Source: an uncultured Porphyromonadaceae bacterium (GTDB lineage: Bacteria > Bacteroidota > Bacteroidia > Bacteroidales > Porphyromonadaceae). Taken from it: a stretch of 64,000 nt of DNA. The position numbers were made by a program, and so were the translations under genes. Positions within the stretch are counted from its first letter, which is position 1. Every line of letters begins with the position of its first letter. The stretch is from positions 62,001 to 126,000 of the forward strand of contig CAMYAB010000002.1 of assembly GCA_947253625.1 (NCBI GenBank), written 5' to 3'. The notes beneath the pieces were generated by a model. That model made no database searches. It was not told the origin of the DNA and saw nothing but the letters and a program-made list of their open reading frames with translations. This document shows positions 25,782 through 35,402 of this stretch, in pieces.

Positions 25782-27398
25782 ATGACTAAAAAAACTTTTG
25801 AGTACCAACCGATGTTCCCGGTGAAGCCGGATCATACAGAGTACTACTTACTCACCAAGGACTATGTTCACACCACTGAGTTTGAGGGCAAGAAAATAGT
25901 CAAGGTAGACTACGAGGGGCTTCGCCTGCTAGCTAGGCAGGCATTTCATGATGTCTCTTTTTTCCTGCGTACCGAGCATCAAAAGAAACTGGTCGATATC
26001 CTCAATGACCCCGAGGCCAGTGACAACGACAAGTATGTTGCTCTGACTTTTTTGCGAAATGCCGAAGTCAGTGCCAAGGGTAAGTTGCCGTTTTGCCAGG
26101 ATACGGGTACTGCGATAGTCTTGGGCTATAAGGGACAACAAGTGTGGACCGACTTTGATGACTATGAAGCTATTTCAAATGGTGTTTTTGATACCTACCA
26201 GGAGGATAATCTACGGTATTCGCAGAACGCACCGCTCACAATGTATGATGAGGTCAATACCGGTACGAATCTTCCGGCTCAGATAGACCTATTTCATGAA
26301 CAAGGGGATGAGTACCACTTCTTGTGTATGGCAAAAGGGGGTGGCTCCGCCAACAAGACGTTCTTCTCTCCTCAGACCAAAACACTCCTGAATCCTGATT
26401 CCCTTCTTCCTTATCTCGTAGATAAGATTCGCCATCTCGGGACAGCGGCATGTCCTCCCTACCACATTGGAGTGGTGATTGGCGGTACCTCGCCTGAGCA
26501 GAACCTCAAGGTCATGAAATTGGCCACTGCGCGGTATTATGATGGCTTGCCTGACTGTGGCAATGAGCTGGGGCATGCTTTCAGGGACAAGGACTTGGAG
26601 CAAGCTCTACTCGAGGAGACTCGAAAGTTTGGCCTAGGCGCACAGTTTGGAGGTAAGTATTTTGCGCATGATGTACGGGTTATTCGCTTGCCTCGTCATG
26701 GGGCCTCTGTATTTGTCAGCTTGGGCGTAAGTTGCTCTGCCGACCGTAATATCAAGGCAAAGATCAATAGTGAGGGTATTTGGCTCGAAAAACTAGAGAC
26801 CCATCCTGCTCGCCTGATTCCGGAGCAATACCGTGAGGGTCTGGAGGGCAAGACGGTAAAGGTTGATCTTGATCGTCCTATGAGTGAGATCCTCAAGCAG
26901 CTAGACCAGTATCCGGTATCCACTCGTTTGTCTCTCAGCGGTACCATCATTGTTGGTCGTGATATTGCACATGCCCGTCTGAAAGCGTTGCTGGATTCCG
27001 GTAAAGATCTACCTGATTACATCAAGGATCACCCCATCTATTATGCAGGTCCGGCCAAAACCCCAAAAGGGATGCCCTCAGGCTCCTTTGGCCCGACTAC
27101 GGCAAGTCGTATGGACCCCTATGTGGACCTCTTTCAGAGCCATGGTGGTAGCATGATCATGATAGCCAAGGGTAATAGAGGTGATGTCGTGACGGAGTCA
27201 TGCAAGAAGCACGGTGGTTTTTACCTAGGAAGTATAGGTGGACCGGCCGCCATCCTGGCCCAAAACTCCATCAAGGAGGTAGAGTTGCTGGAGTACCCTG
27301 AGCTTGGTATGGAGGCAATTTGGAAAATCCGTGTGGAGGACTTCCCGGCCTTTATCTTGGTGGATAATAAGGGTAATGACTTTTTCAAGCAACTCTGA
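25782..27398 (+). CDS. fum: Fumarate hydratase, class I
   Basis: 538 residues with both halves of the iron-sulphur fumarase in one chain. Cys105 (PFCQDTGT), Cys224 (AACPPYH) and Cys318 (VSCSADRN) are the likely [4Fe-4S] ligands; the C-terminal beta domain begins near residue 370 and contains GRDIAHARLK and GPTTASRMDPYVD. It interconverts malate and fumarate and is oxygen-sensitive, as expected for an anaerobe. With aspartase it feeds fumarate to the succinate-propionate route. Monocistronic with a strong terminator. Confidence 0.95.
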   Translation: MTKKTFEYQPMFPVKPDHTEYYLLTKDYVHTTEFEGKKIVKVDYEGLRLLARQAFHDVSFFLRTEHQKKLVDILNDPEASDNDKYVALTFLRNAEVSAKGKLPFCQDTGTAIVLGYKGQQVWTDFDDYEAISNGVFDTYQEDNLRYSQNAPLTMYDEVNTGTNLPAQIDLFHEQGDEYHFLCMAKGGGSANKTFFSPQTKTLLNPDSLLPYLVDKIRHLGTAACPPYHIGVVIGGTSPEQNLKVMKLATARYYDGLPDCGNELGHAFRDKDLEQALLEETRKFGLGAQFGGKYFAHDVRVIRLPRHGASVFVSLGVSCSADRNIKAKINSEGIWLEKLETHPARLIPEQYREGLEGKTVKVDLDRPMSEILKQLDQYPVSTRLSLSGTIIVGRDIAHARLKALLDSGKDLPDYIKDHPIYYAGPAKTPKGMPSGSFGPTTASRMDPYVDLFQSHGGSMIMIAKGNRGDVVTESCKKHGGFYLGSIGGPAAILAQNSIKEVELLEYPELGMEAIWKIRVEDFPAFILVDNKGNDFFKQL

Positions 27399-27488
27399 AA
27401 CAAGAGGACACTTCTCTCCCCTAAACGGTGTGCGGAATAGGTCCCGTGACACCATGGCGAGTAGGTGATCTTCAGATTGGAAAATACG

Positions 27489-27528
27489 GATACGGTGCGA
27501 CTCTGACTGAGTTGCACCGTATCTTTTT
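27489..27528. terminator. Terminator after fumarase
   Basis: A 15-bp stem with one G-U pair (GATACGGTGCGACTC with GAGTTGCACCGTATC), 5-nt loop, then TTTTT on the plus strand. It lies between convergent genes. Confidence 0.85.
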
Positions 27529-27611
27529 GTTCTCAACCTTGTTGTCCCTGAAAACTAGTGTCCGAGCAGTCTTTTCGCATACATAGCCCCCATTATGGCT
27601 ATCTTGCTTGA

Positions 27612-28025
27612 TTATGCGTGGAGAGGGATATTGGGTATGTTGCGAAGGATTGTGTAAAGGACAATCAGAGCTAGGAGGCTTAGGATTACCCGCTTGCTAT
27701 TGAGCCGATTTCTCCACTTGAGTAGCGTTGGTGAGAGGTGATAGGTATGGCCTAGTGCGAATAGTGCGAGGATGTAGGGAATGGACAGGACCATCAGGGG
27801 GTTCGCATTCAGGGCTTTGCCGAACTGTAGATTGAGTAGATAGTGTATAGCACGCTGGGAGCCACATCCGGGGCATTGCAACCCGGTGACTGTAAAAAAC
27901 GGGCACTTTGGGAAAAGGATGAAGTCTTGGGGATTAAATGTCTTATAGATGATAATGAGTACAATGAAGATGAACCCTAAGCTTGCAAGTCGTACTGTCT
28001 TGAAGTGTCTTGTATTTGTTCGCAT
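27612..28025 (-). CDS. DUF2752 membrane protein
   Basis: 137 residues. The family hallmark CPGCGSQRAIHYLL follows the first membrane segment (about residues 15-29); further hydrophobic segments lie near 74-92 and 110-128. The Cys-x-x-Cys pair suggests metal or redox chemistry, but no function is established for the family. It lies downstream of a GYF/CD225 protein on the same strand, a pairing that is common in Bacteroidota and suggests a shared job at the membrane. Confidence 0.85.
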   Translation of the reverse strand: MRTNTRHFKTVRLASLGFIFIVLIIIYKTFNPQDFILFPKCPFFTVTGLQCPGCGSQRAIHYLLNLQFGKALNANPLMVLSIPYILALFALGHTYHLSPTLLKWRNRLNSKRVILSLLALIVLYTILRNIPNIPLHA

Positions 28026-28096
28026 TCGTCTTGAATTTCACTGATTTATGGATTGTGAAAATATCAATGGTCAATCAGTGGATCTATTTGTGTGGA

Positions 28097-28567
28097 TTAG
28101 ACCAAAACTAATGCCAGCATAAGAATGAAATAACAGCACCACACTCCAATTGCCACAAAAAAGCTGATTATTGTCCACCTTTTTGCATCGGCTGAGGCTT
28201 GTTCGGCAGCACTATAGTTGCCCTTGTCGTAGAGGGATTCTACTCGGGTGGCATTTACTATACCGACAATACCGAAGGGCAAACAGCAAAACAGTGTGGC
28301 GAGGATCGACTCTACCAACCATGTCTTGGGTGGGTAGGTGGGGCCGGTGACGTTTTGGCTGTCACCGGTGGATGCAGAGTGTGGGGCTTGTGGAGGAGTA
28401 GGTGGGATTACCTCTTTTAGGTCCGCTACGTACTGAGCTTGCTGCCATTGCGCCATCCCTTCTGCCCATACGAGTACCTCCTTTGTGATTCCTACTCCCT
28501 TGAGCTCGTCGAGGGTTAGTGGCCCTTGTTGTTCACCATTTTTGATGTAGTAATATTTCTTTTCCAT
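28097..28567 (-). CDS. GYF_2 plus CD225/dispanin-like membrane protein
   Basis: 156 residues in two parts. Residues 1-50 are a GYF_2 (DUF4339) domain: YYYIKNGEQQGPLTLDELK...VWAEGMAQWQQA. After a Pro-rich linker (PPTPPQAPHS) comes a CD225-type pair of membrane helices: WLVESILATLFCCLPFGIVGIVNATRV, then a short loop with YSAAEQASADAKRW and a second helix. The architecture is widespread in Bacteroidota and in animals is that of interferon-induced transmembrane proteins, but the bacterial role is not established. It is 71 bp upstream of the DUF2752 gene on the same strand. Confidence 0.88.
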   Translation of the reverse strand: MEKKYYYIKNGEQQGPLTLDELKGVGITKEVLVWAEGMAQWQQAQYVADLKEVIPPTPPQAPHSASTGDSQNVTGPTYPPKTWLVESILATLFCCLPFGIVGIVNATRVESLYDKGNYSAAEQASADAKRWTIISFFVAIGVWCCYFILMLALVLV

Positions 28568-28849
28568 TTTGGCCTTTATGTATTTGTATTATCGGTATAT
28601 GAATTTTTTCAATGCTCCTCAGGACAAAGTCACCTAGTTGCTCCACGCATGAGATATGCCGGTCAAAACAGTCTTTTTGATACTTGTTCTCAGAGTCGTT
28701 TTAACCAGTGTTATATAAGTGGTTTTGCAAATGTAACAGCTATTCTTGGTAAACACAATACTAGGCATAGGAATCCATTTTTAGTGACCTCCTAGAGGAC
28801 AAACAAGGAGATTAATAAAATGCCCCACTTTTTAGACCTTAATTCCGGC

Positions 28850-29010
28850 TCTATTTTGGTGCTTTGCAAATAACAGAGATTCAGCGGATTGCAAAGCCCC
28901 CCTTTTTTCACGGATAGAAGCGATCTGTTTCACGGATAGAAGCGATCTGTTTCACGGATAGAAGCAAAACCCTTCACGGCTGGAAGCATTCGGACGGGTG
29001 GAAACGAATG
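28850..29010 (-). repeat. Family A intergenic array, copy 2
   Basis: In the opposite orientation to copies 1 and 4: units TTTCACGGATAGAAGC start at 28906, 28928, 28950 and 28972 (22 bp apart; the fourth is CTTCACGGCTGGAAGC), with a degenerate fifth near 28990. The tail precedes the array on the plus strand and resembles, in reverse complement, those of copies 1 and 4 (ATCTCTGTTATTTGCAAAGC). The 586-bp gap between the GYF/CD225 gene and the S9/SusCD operon has no other recognisable content except the terminator at its right end. Confidence 0.85.
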
Positions 29011-29087
29011 GTTTGGCCGTAGAAGAATGAAAGTTGTTGATCCTGATGCTTTTACCTCTCTTGGCTTATTTTTTTTGAGTAAAAGTG

Positions 29088-29130
29088 AGCAGGACGGATC
29101 CAATCCCATCGGTGGGTTGTCCGTCCTGCT
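29088..29130 (-). terminator. Terminator of the S9/SusCD operon
   Basis: AGCAGGACGG pairs with CCGTCCTGCT, with further interrupted pairing inside. On the minus strand it follows the last gene of the operon by about 24 nt and is followed by a short T-run. Confidence 0.7.
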
Positions 29131-29153
29131 TATTTTGTCCGGTGGTGTGAGTA

Positions 29154-30410
29154 TTACTCTTCCACGAAGGTATATTTTGCCGGGTAGTCAGCTAATGGGT
29201 ACTTTGCAGAGTTGCCATCTTTCATTGTATTGTAGGCTTCGGTAAAGTACTCCTTTGGTATCATGTCGTAAACATACAGGGTAAGGGTCCTTTTTCCGTC
29301 CGCTTGCTTCCCTACTTGGAGCCCGACAACTCCCGGTCTGATGGTCCTGAAGTTGGGCGAAATGTTTTCGTTGATTCCGTTGATGGTGAATTCCACAAGG
29401 TGGTCTCCATTGCCCTCCTGAGTGATGAATTCTCTGCTAAATACGGCAGTGGTCGTACTCTGTGTAAAGTAGTGCTTGAGGCTGCTTTTGAGCTCAAAAA
29501 GGAAGTTGTAGGTCGTATCGTTGACTTTTTGGACCTTGAGGAAGTCTCCGTCCTCTCCATTGATGGGCGGGTACTTAGCGTCTTCCATCCAAGAAAAATC
29601 ATCTAGGTTGAAGCTCTTGTACTTCCAGGTACCGGATGCATCTTGAGGTTCTATGGTCACGATGCATTTGCTGTCTAGTTCGTCGATAGCTATTCCGGCT
29701 CGGGGAATAATCTTGAGGCAGATTTTGTTGTGGTTGGGGTCGTATTTGAGGCGATCAAGTAGCAGAGTTGTACTCCTGTTTCTTTTTTTGACGATGGGAT
29801 TGTCTGTCGTACGGATCTTGAAGTGTTCGCCCTCTATAGCAGTGCTTTGCTCGGGGTCTACTTTTACTTGGATCTCAAGGTCGCTTGTGGCTCGGAACCA
29901 GCCTCCTTTGATGTCTTTCAGCTGTATCGGTATGAGCCCGGTACGGTTCATGGTTGCTCGTCTTTCTCCAAATACGGCGATTGGGCTTCCTCCAAATACG
30001 ATTGTCAGGTAGTTGATGAGTCCTTCTCGATAGCCATTGGGTACTTCTGTGATGGAGAGCAGCATATCGGTGTTGCTCTTTTGGTGGCTGTTGTTGGTGA
30101 TCCGGATTGTTGCGCTTGTTTTGTCCTGTGAGAATGTGAGGACTTCCGGTGTGGCGATGTACTCATCGTTGGCCAATGGTCCGGTCAGCTCGTATCTGAC
30201 CTTTACTTCTGATTTTGGAGCGACTTGTAGCTTGACGGGGATTTCGAGGGCATCTCCTACCTTGGAGATGGTGTATGAGATTTGATCTCCAGCAAAGTTT
30301 ACCTGCGGACGAGGATCTATATGGTTGCGGTCGATCTTTTGACAGCTACCACATAGGATGCAGATTAGAGTGGAGATCAAGAGTAGGTTGTCGGTTTTCA
30401 TAGGCGTCAT
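29154..30410 (-). CDS. Lipoprotein of the SusCD operon, Calx-beta/DUF4843-like N-terminal part
   Basis: 418 residues (start at 30410 or, three codons later, 30401). An N-terminal signal with ILCGSC gives a lipidated Cys. The first 120 residues have repeated beta patterns with VRYELTGPL, YIATPEVLTFSQDKTSATIRI, which resemble Calx-beta-like extracellular domains; the rest is not recognised. It is the last gene of the operon. By analogy with other SusCD loci it is probably a surface lipoprotein that binds the substrate. The exact family is uncertain. Confidence 0.7.
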   Translation of the reverse strand: MTPMKTDNLLLISTLICILCGSCQKIDRNHIDPRPQVNFAGDQISYTISKVGDALEIPVKLQVAPKSEVKVRYELTGPLANDEYIATPEVLTFSQDKTSATIRITNNSHQKSNTDMLLSITEVPNGYREGLINYLTIVFGGSPIAVFGERRATMNRTGLIPIQLKDIKGGWFRATSDLEIQVKVDPEQSTAIEGEHFKIRTTDNPIVKKRNRSTTLLLDRLKYDPNHNKICLKIIPRAGIAIDELDSKCIVTIEPQDASGTWKYKSFNLDDFSWMEDAKYPPINGEDGDFLKVQKVNDTTYNFLFELKSSLKHYFTQSTTTAVFSREFITQEGNGDHLVEFTINGINENISPNFRTIRPGVVGLQVGKQADGKRTLTLYVYDMIPKEYFTEAYNTMKDGNSAKYPLADYPAKYTFVEE

Positions 30411-30412
30411 GG

Positions 30413-30625
30413 TTACTTGGTGTTTTCGTCGTATTCCCTCTTGATTTGGTTGACGATCTCGGCCTCTTGGTCGGTCAAAGCCGGTGGATTGGGCAATTTG
30501 ATGCTGACGTTATTGGAGCTTTCGATTGCAGGAGGTAGCTCATTGACACGTATGCAAGCCGTGACTCCCAGTGCAATGATTAGAGTCAGTATGATGAGTT
30601 GGGCGTTTTCTTTTATCTTTTTCAT
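30413..30625 (-). CDS. Small lipoprotein of the SusCD operon (70 residues)
   Basis: A lipoprotein signal (LIIALGVTAC, Cys24) followed by only 46 residues: a Pro-rich stretch and a C-terminal charged helix (DQEAEIVNQIKREYDENTK). It lies 26 bp after susD and 2 bp before the larger lipoprotein, so it is embedded in the operon and very likely real. I do not recognise the family. It might cap the SusCD complex or act as an assembly factor. Confidence 0.75.
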   Translation of the reverse strand: MKKIKENAQLIILTLIIALGVTACIRVNELPPAIESSNNVSIKLPNPPALTDQEAEIVNQIKREYDENTK

Positions 30626-30651
30626 GGTCAGTGTCTTGTGTTCTATAGGTT

Positions 30652-32058
30652 TTAGGCTTTGGGCATACCTATGGTGTATTCGGCATACCCTTCGTTTTGG
30701 ATAAGGGTTGGCTGATGGATGATGTCCTCAGGGGGAATAGGGAAGCAGTACATGAACTTTTTTGTGGTGTACTTGGCACCGTTGTAGGCTTTCCAAAACT
30801 CGGGGCTGCCGTTTCGTTTTAGCTCAAAGAAGCGATCTCCTTCCATAAAGAACTCTTTGTGTCGCTCCGCCAGTATAGCGCGAATAAGCGGGGTGAGAGG
30901 CTTGCCTGTCGCATCTTCTGTGATGAGCTCGTCACTCCAGCTGTCGGGGAGGTTTTGCATGGTCAGGGGTTGTACTCCGGTGAGGCGCGCCGCTCTCAGT
31001 GCATTGAGCATCTTGAGAGCTTGCTCGTTTTGCCCCAAGTGGTAGTGGGCTTCGGTCGCCATCAGGTGCACCTCGGCTATTCTAAAGCCAGGGAAAACGC
31101 TTTTTTTTGCGATCCTTTTTTTATCTACAGATAGCTTGTATCGTATGTCTTTGTCGCGATCCGCTGATGGAAAAAGATTGACGAACCGAGCGGATACCGG
31201 TATCTTTTTGAGTTCCTCAAATCGCTCCGTCTCCTGTGAGGACGTGGACATTTGTAGGACTTTGATGAGGACATTGCCTTTTTGGGATACTGAGCTAAGC
31301 ATCTCCTTGTAGGCATCGCCCGACAAAAGCGGGTATTTGTCCAGTAGTGGTTGCGCAGTGGTGAGGACCTTGTCCCACTGTTCGGTCCAAAAGTAGAGTC
31401 GCACTAGGATACCACGTGTCACGTCCTCGGTAAAGAGAAAGTCTGCATTGTCGACATGATAGGTGAGCGCTTTGGTGAGGTCTTGCTCAATACTTTGTGC
31501 TACTGCTTGGACTGTGGTGCGAGGTGGACGAGCTTCCATATCAAACTCTTTGATCAGGGGTACTCCGGGTTGCTCCTCACCTGCCTTGAATGCCGGACTG
31601 TAGAGCCTCAGAAGCTGTAGGTAGGCAAGGCCACGCATCGTATATGCAGTGCCGAAGGCATTTCTGGAGAGATCGGTCCCATCGTTCGGCATGCCGGCGA
31701 GTACAATGTTGCAGTCTCGTATGATCTCGTAGAGTTGTTTGAAGTAGGTCGTGGTGTTGCCCCCTTGTTGGGAGAATCCCACCCACTGGTTGAGACCTAC
31801 TGTGTTGCCTTTCGTCAGGGCAGACTCAAAGTCATCGGCGAATAGATCCCAGCTGAGTGTCTGAGAGGCACTGAAGATGAGCGGTTGGTTGTCTCCTTTG
31901 TCGATTTTGTTGAGACGTGTGTGCAGTATTGCCATGTGCTCCTCGACAGTCGTGGGGATTGTGAGGTCATAGGGCTTCACGTCTAGATACTTTTTGCATG
32001 AGGTTAGTCCGAGAAGGAGTATACCTAGTATTGTGAGTGTTTTTTTTGAGGTCATCAT
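30652..32058 (-). CDS. SusD/RagB-family surface lipoprotein
   Basis: 468 residues. Lipobox LLGLTSC (Cys21) then KKYLDVKP, the typical SusD start. TPR-like helices (AYTMRGLAYLQLLRLYSPAF, AEVHLMATEAHYHLGQNEQALKMLNALRAARL) and the conserved IRAILAERHKEFFMEGDRFFELKR near residue 395 identify the family. It closes the outer-membrane SusC barrel as a lid and binds substrate. It overlaps susC by 4 nt. The neighbouring exported peptidase suggests that the substrate is a peptide, as for RagAB of Porphyromonas gingivalis. Confidence 0.95.
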   Translation of the reverse strand: MMTSKKTLTILGILLLGLTSCKKYLDVKPYDLTIPTTVEEHMAILHTRLNKIDKGDNQPLIFSASQTLSWDLFADDFESALTKGNTVGLNQWVGFSQQGGNTTTYFKQLYEIIRDCNIVLAGMPNDGTDLSRNAFGTAYTMRGLAYLQLLRLYSPAFKAGEEQPGVPLIKEFDMEARPPRTTVQAVAQSIEQDLTKALTYHVDNADFLFTEDVTRGILVRLYFWTEQWDKVLTTAQPLLDKYPLLSGDAYKEMLSSVSQKGNVLIKVLQMSTSSQETERFEELKKIPVSARFVNLFPSADRDKDIRYKLSVDKKRIAKKSVFPGFRIAEVHLMATEAHYHLGQNEQALKMLNALRAARLTGVQPLTMQNLPDSWSDELITEDATGKPLTPLIRAILAERHKEFFMEGDRFFELKRNGSPEFWKAYNGAKYTTKKFMYCFPIPPEDIIHQPTLIQNEGYAEYTIGMPKA

Positions 32059-35000
32059 AGGCTGAGTGATAGTCCGAGGGTAAAGGTCCTAGGGATGGGA
32101 TAGACGGCTCCCGGTGTCTCGGGGTCGATCCCGGGATAGTTGGTGATGATCAGGAGGTTATTTGCCTGCATGGTTGCGGATAGACTCTGAAGTCCGATCC
32201 GCTTCACCCACGGTTGGTCAAAGGTGTAGGTGGCGTAGAGGCTTCCTAGTTTTAGGTAGCTCAGGGCTTCGAGCCGAGAGGCTTTAGTGATACTCCTTGC
32301 GGTGACCATGTACTGGTCTAGCCCCATATAGGGTCCGTAGCGGTCTATGATCCTGGGGTTGCCATCAACGATTGGGTTTTCGGGGGTCCATCGGTATGCC
32401 GAGGACTTTTGGGTATTGAGGTGGTAGCTGTAGAGGTCGTTGACATAGTGTGGAATTGACTCCTTGGCTCCACTGCCCCTGCTGACGTCTTCGTAGCTGA
32501 CCGGGGGGACTACTTCGTTGACCATATATCCTCCAGCAGAGAATGTCCCGCCAAGACCCGCGGTGAACTTTTTGTACGACACACTGAGGGAGTAGCCTCC
32601 GTTGAGGGGCTGTGAGTAGGTACCGATGTAGTATCGGTAGTTGTTGGCGTCTCTTCGGCCTCGTGGGGTATCCACATCAGCTCCCGGGCGTATCCGGTAG
32701 GTATATAGTCCAAGTGTGGGGTCGATGCCAATTACTTTTCCCGAAAAAATGGATCCGAGGGGATATCCCACAAAGTTTTCGGAAGTGTAGTTGGGGTTGG
32801 GGTCATCAAAGGCGGTCAGCTTGTTGTAGTTGATCCCCATGTTGGTGCTGGCATGAATACGCCAATCGTCATCTTGGTAGGGGGTGCCACTGATGGTGAC
32901 TTCGATTCCTCGATTGATGATTGCCGAGGTATTGTAGTTCTGTGTCCCATACCCTGTGGTGGAGACTACAGCTACGGACGATACAGCGTCTGTGGTGTAT
33001 CGGTCGTAGGCCTCAATGGATACCTGTAGTCGGCTTGAAAAAAGACCTAGGTCCATCCCGACTTTTGCATCTCTAGTCTTTTCCCACCTGAGTTTGGGGT
33101 TGGGGGGAGTCGCTATTTGCCCCATGCGGTAGGAGCCGTGTGTTGTGGCCCTCAATGTCGGCAGGTAGCGCATGACTAGCTGTGGGTGTACACTCCTATT
33201 GACCCTACCGGTGTACCCTCCAGCGAGCCGTATGGTGAGCTGAGAAAGGTAGGGCTGTAGCCTTTTCATGAAAGCTTCCTCATCGGCATTCCAAGCAAGC
33301 CCGATTGATCCGGTAGGATTGAATTGCTCTTTGCTACCAAAGTTGTTGGACCCATCTGTGCGTGCAGTCAGGCTGACTACATACCGGCCACGATAGGAGT
33401 AGTCGGCTGATAGGTAAAAGGAGGCAAAGGTGTTTTCCAATCTTGATTGCCCCGATAGAGCATCCATGATGGTGGCCATCTTTTTTAGGTCAGCCTCCTT
33501 GTCCGCTCCTGCATCGAGTAGGAGGGGAGTGGATGAGTTGCCGGTTTTTGGGTCGTAGCCGTATCGCTTTTCGTAAATGCTTTTGGCGTACTGCGAACGG
33601 ATCTCTGCACCGATGAGTGAACTCAGGACGTGGTGATGGTTGAAGGTCTGAAAGTAGTTGACCTGACCACGCAACATATAGCTCAGACTGCTGGAGGCAC
33701 GCTGAGTGATCGACCCATACATCCGTTTGCTGGCGTTGTTTTTTTCGTTTTCAAATGGGCGGTCCTCAAACGCTGCTTGTGTCTCTTCGCCAAGGATATT
33801 GTCCGACATGGTGTTGGAATAACCGATGGCGACAATCCCATTGAACGAAAGATGGTCCGTGATGTTGTAGTTGAGATTTCCTCTGATGTTGCCACGTAGA
33901 TCTTTTGACTCCGAGCTGCTTTTCTCCATTTCTCGGAATATGTTGAATCCATTGGGGCTGATTGATTTGTAGGACTTGTAGTCGTTGTTGCCCGAAAGGG
34001 AGTTCCAGGTTGCATCCGGCCGGTACTCCCCATTGTCCATATATGGGCGTTCGTACGGATTTGCAAAATAGGCGTATCGGAATGGATCTGTTTGCCCTCC
34101 GTAGCTGTGGGCATTGCTGTGCGAAAGGTCGGAGGAGAGTGAGAGCTTTAGCTTGTCTGTTGGCGTGTTATCCAGTTTGAGGCTAAAGGTGATTGACTCT
34201 GCATCGGTCCTTTTTACCAGTCCGTTGTTTTTGTTGTAGCTGAGAGAGGAGTAGTACTTGTTTTTGGCACTTCCTCCGCTGATGGATACATAGTGGGTGT
34301 GCGAGAGGGAGGACCTGAATAGTTCTCTAAACCAATCCGTGGAGGGGCCGTTGCCAATCTCCTCTATTGCCTTCTCCCTCTGCTCAGGTGTCATGTGTTG
34401 GTATTCACCCAGTCCTTTTCGGATCGCTCCTACCACACCTATGGCCGGGAAGTATGGGTGCTGAGACTCGATCAGTGGCTTTGAAAACTCATCCCAAAGT
34501 TCTTTCTCAAAGTTGATTTTTTCTCTTGCGGTCATCAAGTTGGCATCTCTGGGAGGAGCGGCCGTGAGCGTAAGGTTGGAGGAGTAGTTGAGCCGGATGC
34601 GGCCTTCGCTACCCCGCTTTGTTGTTACCACGATCACACCACCGGCGGCTTGTGAGCCATATATGGCTGTGGCGGATGCATCCTTGAGAATGGATATACT
34701 TTCGATATCCCCGGGTGGAATGCTCCCTAGTCCGTTCATGAAAATGTCGCTAAAGTCTCCCGCCTTTAGCTGAGGCTTGTTTGGAGTATTGGGTATGGCA
34801 TTTTGCATAGGCACACCATCGATCACCCACAGGGGCTCGGTGTTTCCGGTGATTGAGTTGGTGCCACGTATCTTTATTGATCCTGTCTCTCCGGGTTTGC
34901 CACTAATCGCCTTGACATCCACACCGGCTACCTGACCTTTTAGCAATAGGTCTACCGATGCCGTGGGTGGCTGAAACTTGATGTCCTCAGCTTTGATGAC

Positions 35001-35390
35001 CGAGACGGATCCGGTAGTTCTTTTTTTCGTGGTTGTCGCATATCCGGTCGAGACCACTTCGCCAAGTATTTCGGCATTTTCTCGCATCACAATATCTCGT
35101 GCAATGTCCTCTGTCACGGTCATCGTGATGGTTTTCATCCCGGTGAAGCTGATGGTCACCTTGCTTCCTTTTGCCGCCGTGATTGTGGCATGCCCGTCAA
35201 GATCTGTAATAGCTCCTTTCGTAGCTCCTACAACCTTTACGACAGCGCCGGTCAGTGGTGTTCCGGTGTTGTCTAGGATCCGGAGCCGAAGCGTGTGCTG
35301 TGCCACTTGTGCCAGCACTTCGGGAACCATAGCCCCATCAATGACCGGAGCCACCAAGAGCACGCTGAGCAATAAAATCAGTCTTTTCAT
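32055..35390 (-). CDS. SusC/RagA-family TonB-linked outer-membrane transporter
   Basis: 1111 residues. Signal peptide (about 1-27), then a carboxypeptidase-D-regulatory-like domain (LRILDNTGTPLTGAVVKVVGATKGAITDLDGHATI), TonB-interacting segment, plug (IKIRGTNSITGNTEPLWVIDGVPM and ISILKDASATAIYGSQAAGGVIVVTTKRG, both SusC signatures) and a 22-strand barrel ending in GLSLSL. No STN domain is present, so no direct anti-sigma signalling. It is the uptake channel of the locus; its upstream neighbour is an S9 peptidase 12 bp away. Confidence 0.96.
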   Translation of the reverse strand: MKRLILLLSVLLVAPVIDGAMVPEVLAQVAQHTLRLRILDNTGTPLTGAVVKVVGATKGAITDLDGHATITAAKGSKVTISFTGMKTITMTVTEDIARDIVMRENAEILGEVVSTGYATTTKKRTTGSVSVIKAEDIKFQPPTASVDLLLKGQVAGVDVKAISGKPGETGSIKIRGTNSITGNTEPLWVIDGVPMQNAIPNTPNKPQLKAGDFSDIFMNGLGSIPPGDIESISILKDASATAIYGSQAAGGVIVVTTKRGSEGRIRLNYSSNLTLTAAPPRDANLMTAREKINFEKELWDEFSKPLIESQHPYFPAIGVVGAIRKGLGEYQHMTPEQREKAIEEIGNGPSTDWFRELFRSSLSHTHYVSISGGSAKNKYYSSLSYNKNNGLVKRTDAESITFSLKLDNTPTDKLKLSLSSDLSHSNAHSYGGQTDPFRYAYFANPYERPYMDNGEYRPDATWNSLSGNNDYKSYKSISPNGFNIFREMEKSSSESKDLRGNIRGNLNYNITDHLSFNGIVAIGYSNTMSDNILGEETQAAFEDRPFENEKNNASKRMYGSITQRASSSLSYMLRGQVNYFQTFNHHHVLSSLIGAEIRSQYAKSIYEKRYGYDPKTGNSSTPLLLDAGADKEADLKKMATIMDALSGQSRLENTFASFYLSADYSYRGRYVVSLTARTDGSNNFGSKEQFNPTGSIGLAWNADEEAFMKRLQPYLSQLTIRLAGGYTGRVNRSVHPQLVMRYLPTLRATTHGSYRMGQIATPPNPKLRWEKTRDAKVGMDLGLFSSRLQVSIEAYDRYTTDAVSSVAVVSTTGYGTQNYNTSAIINRGIEVTISGTPYQDDDWRIHASTNMGINYNKLTAFDDPNPNYTSENFVGYPLGSIFSGKVIGIDPTLGLYTYRIRPGADVDTPRGRRDANNYRYYIGTYSQPLNGGYSLSVSYKKFTAGLGGTFSAGGYMVNEVVPPVSYEDVSRGSGAKESIPHYVNDLYSYHLNTQKSSAYRWTPENPIVDGNPRIIDRYGPYMGLDQYMVTARSITKASRLEALSYLKLGSLYATYTFDQPWVKRIGLQSLSATMQANNLLIITNYPGIDPETPGAVYPIPRTFTLGLSLSL

Positions 35391-35402
35391 TTACTTGGTT
35401 GT

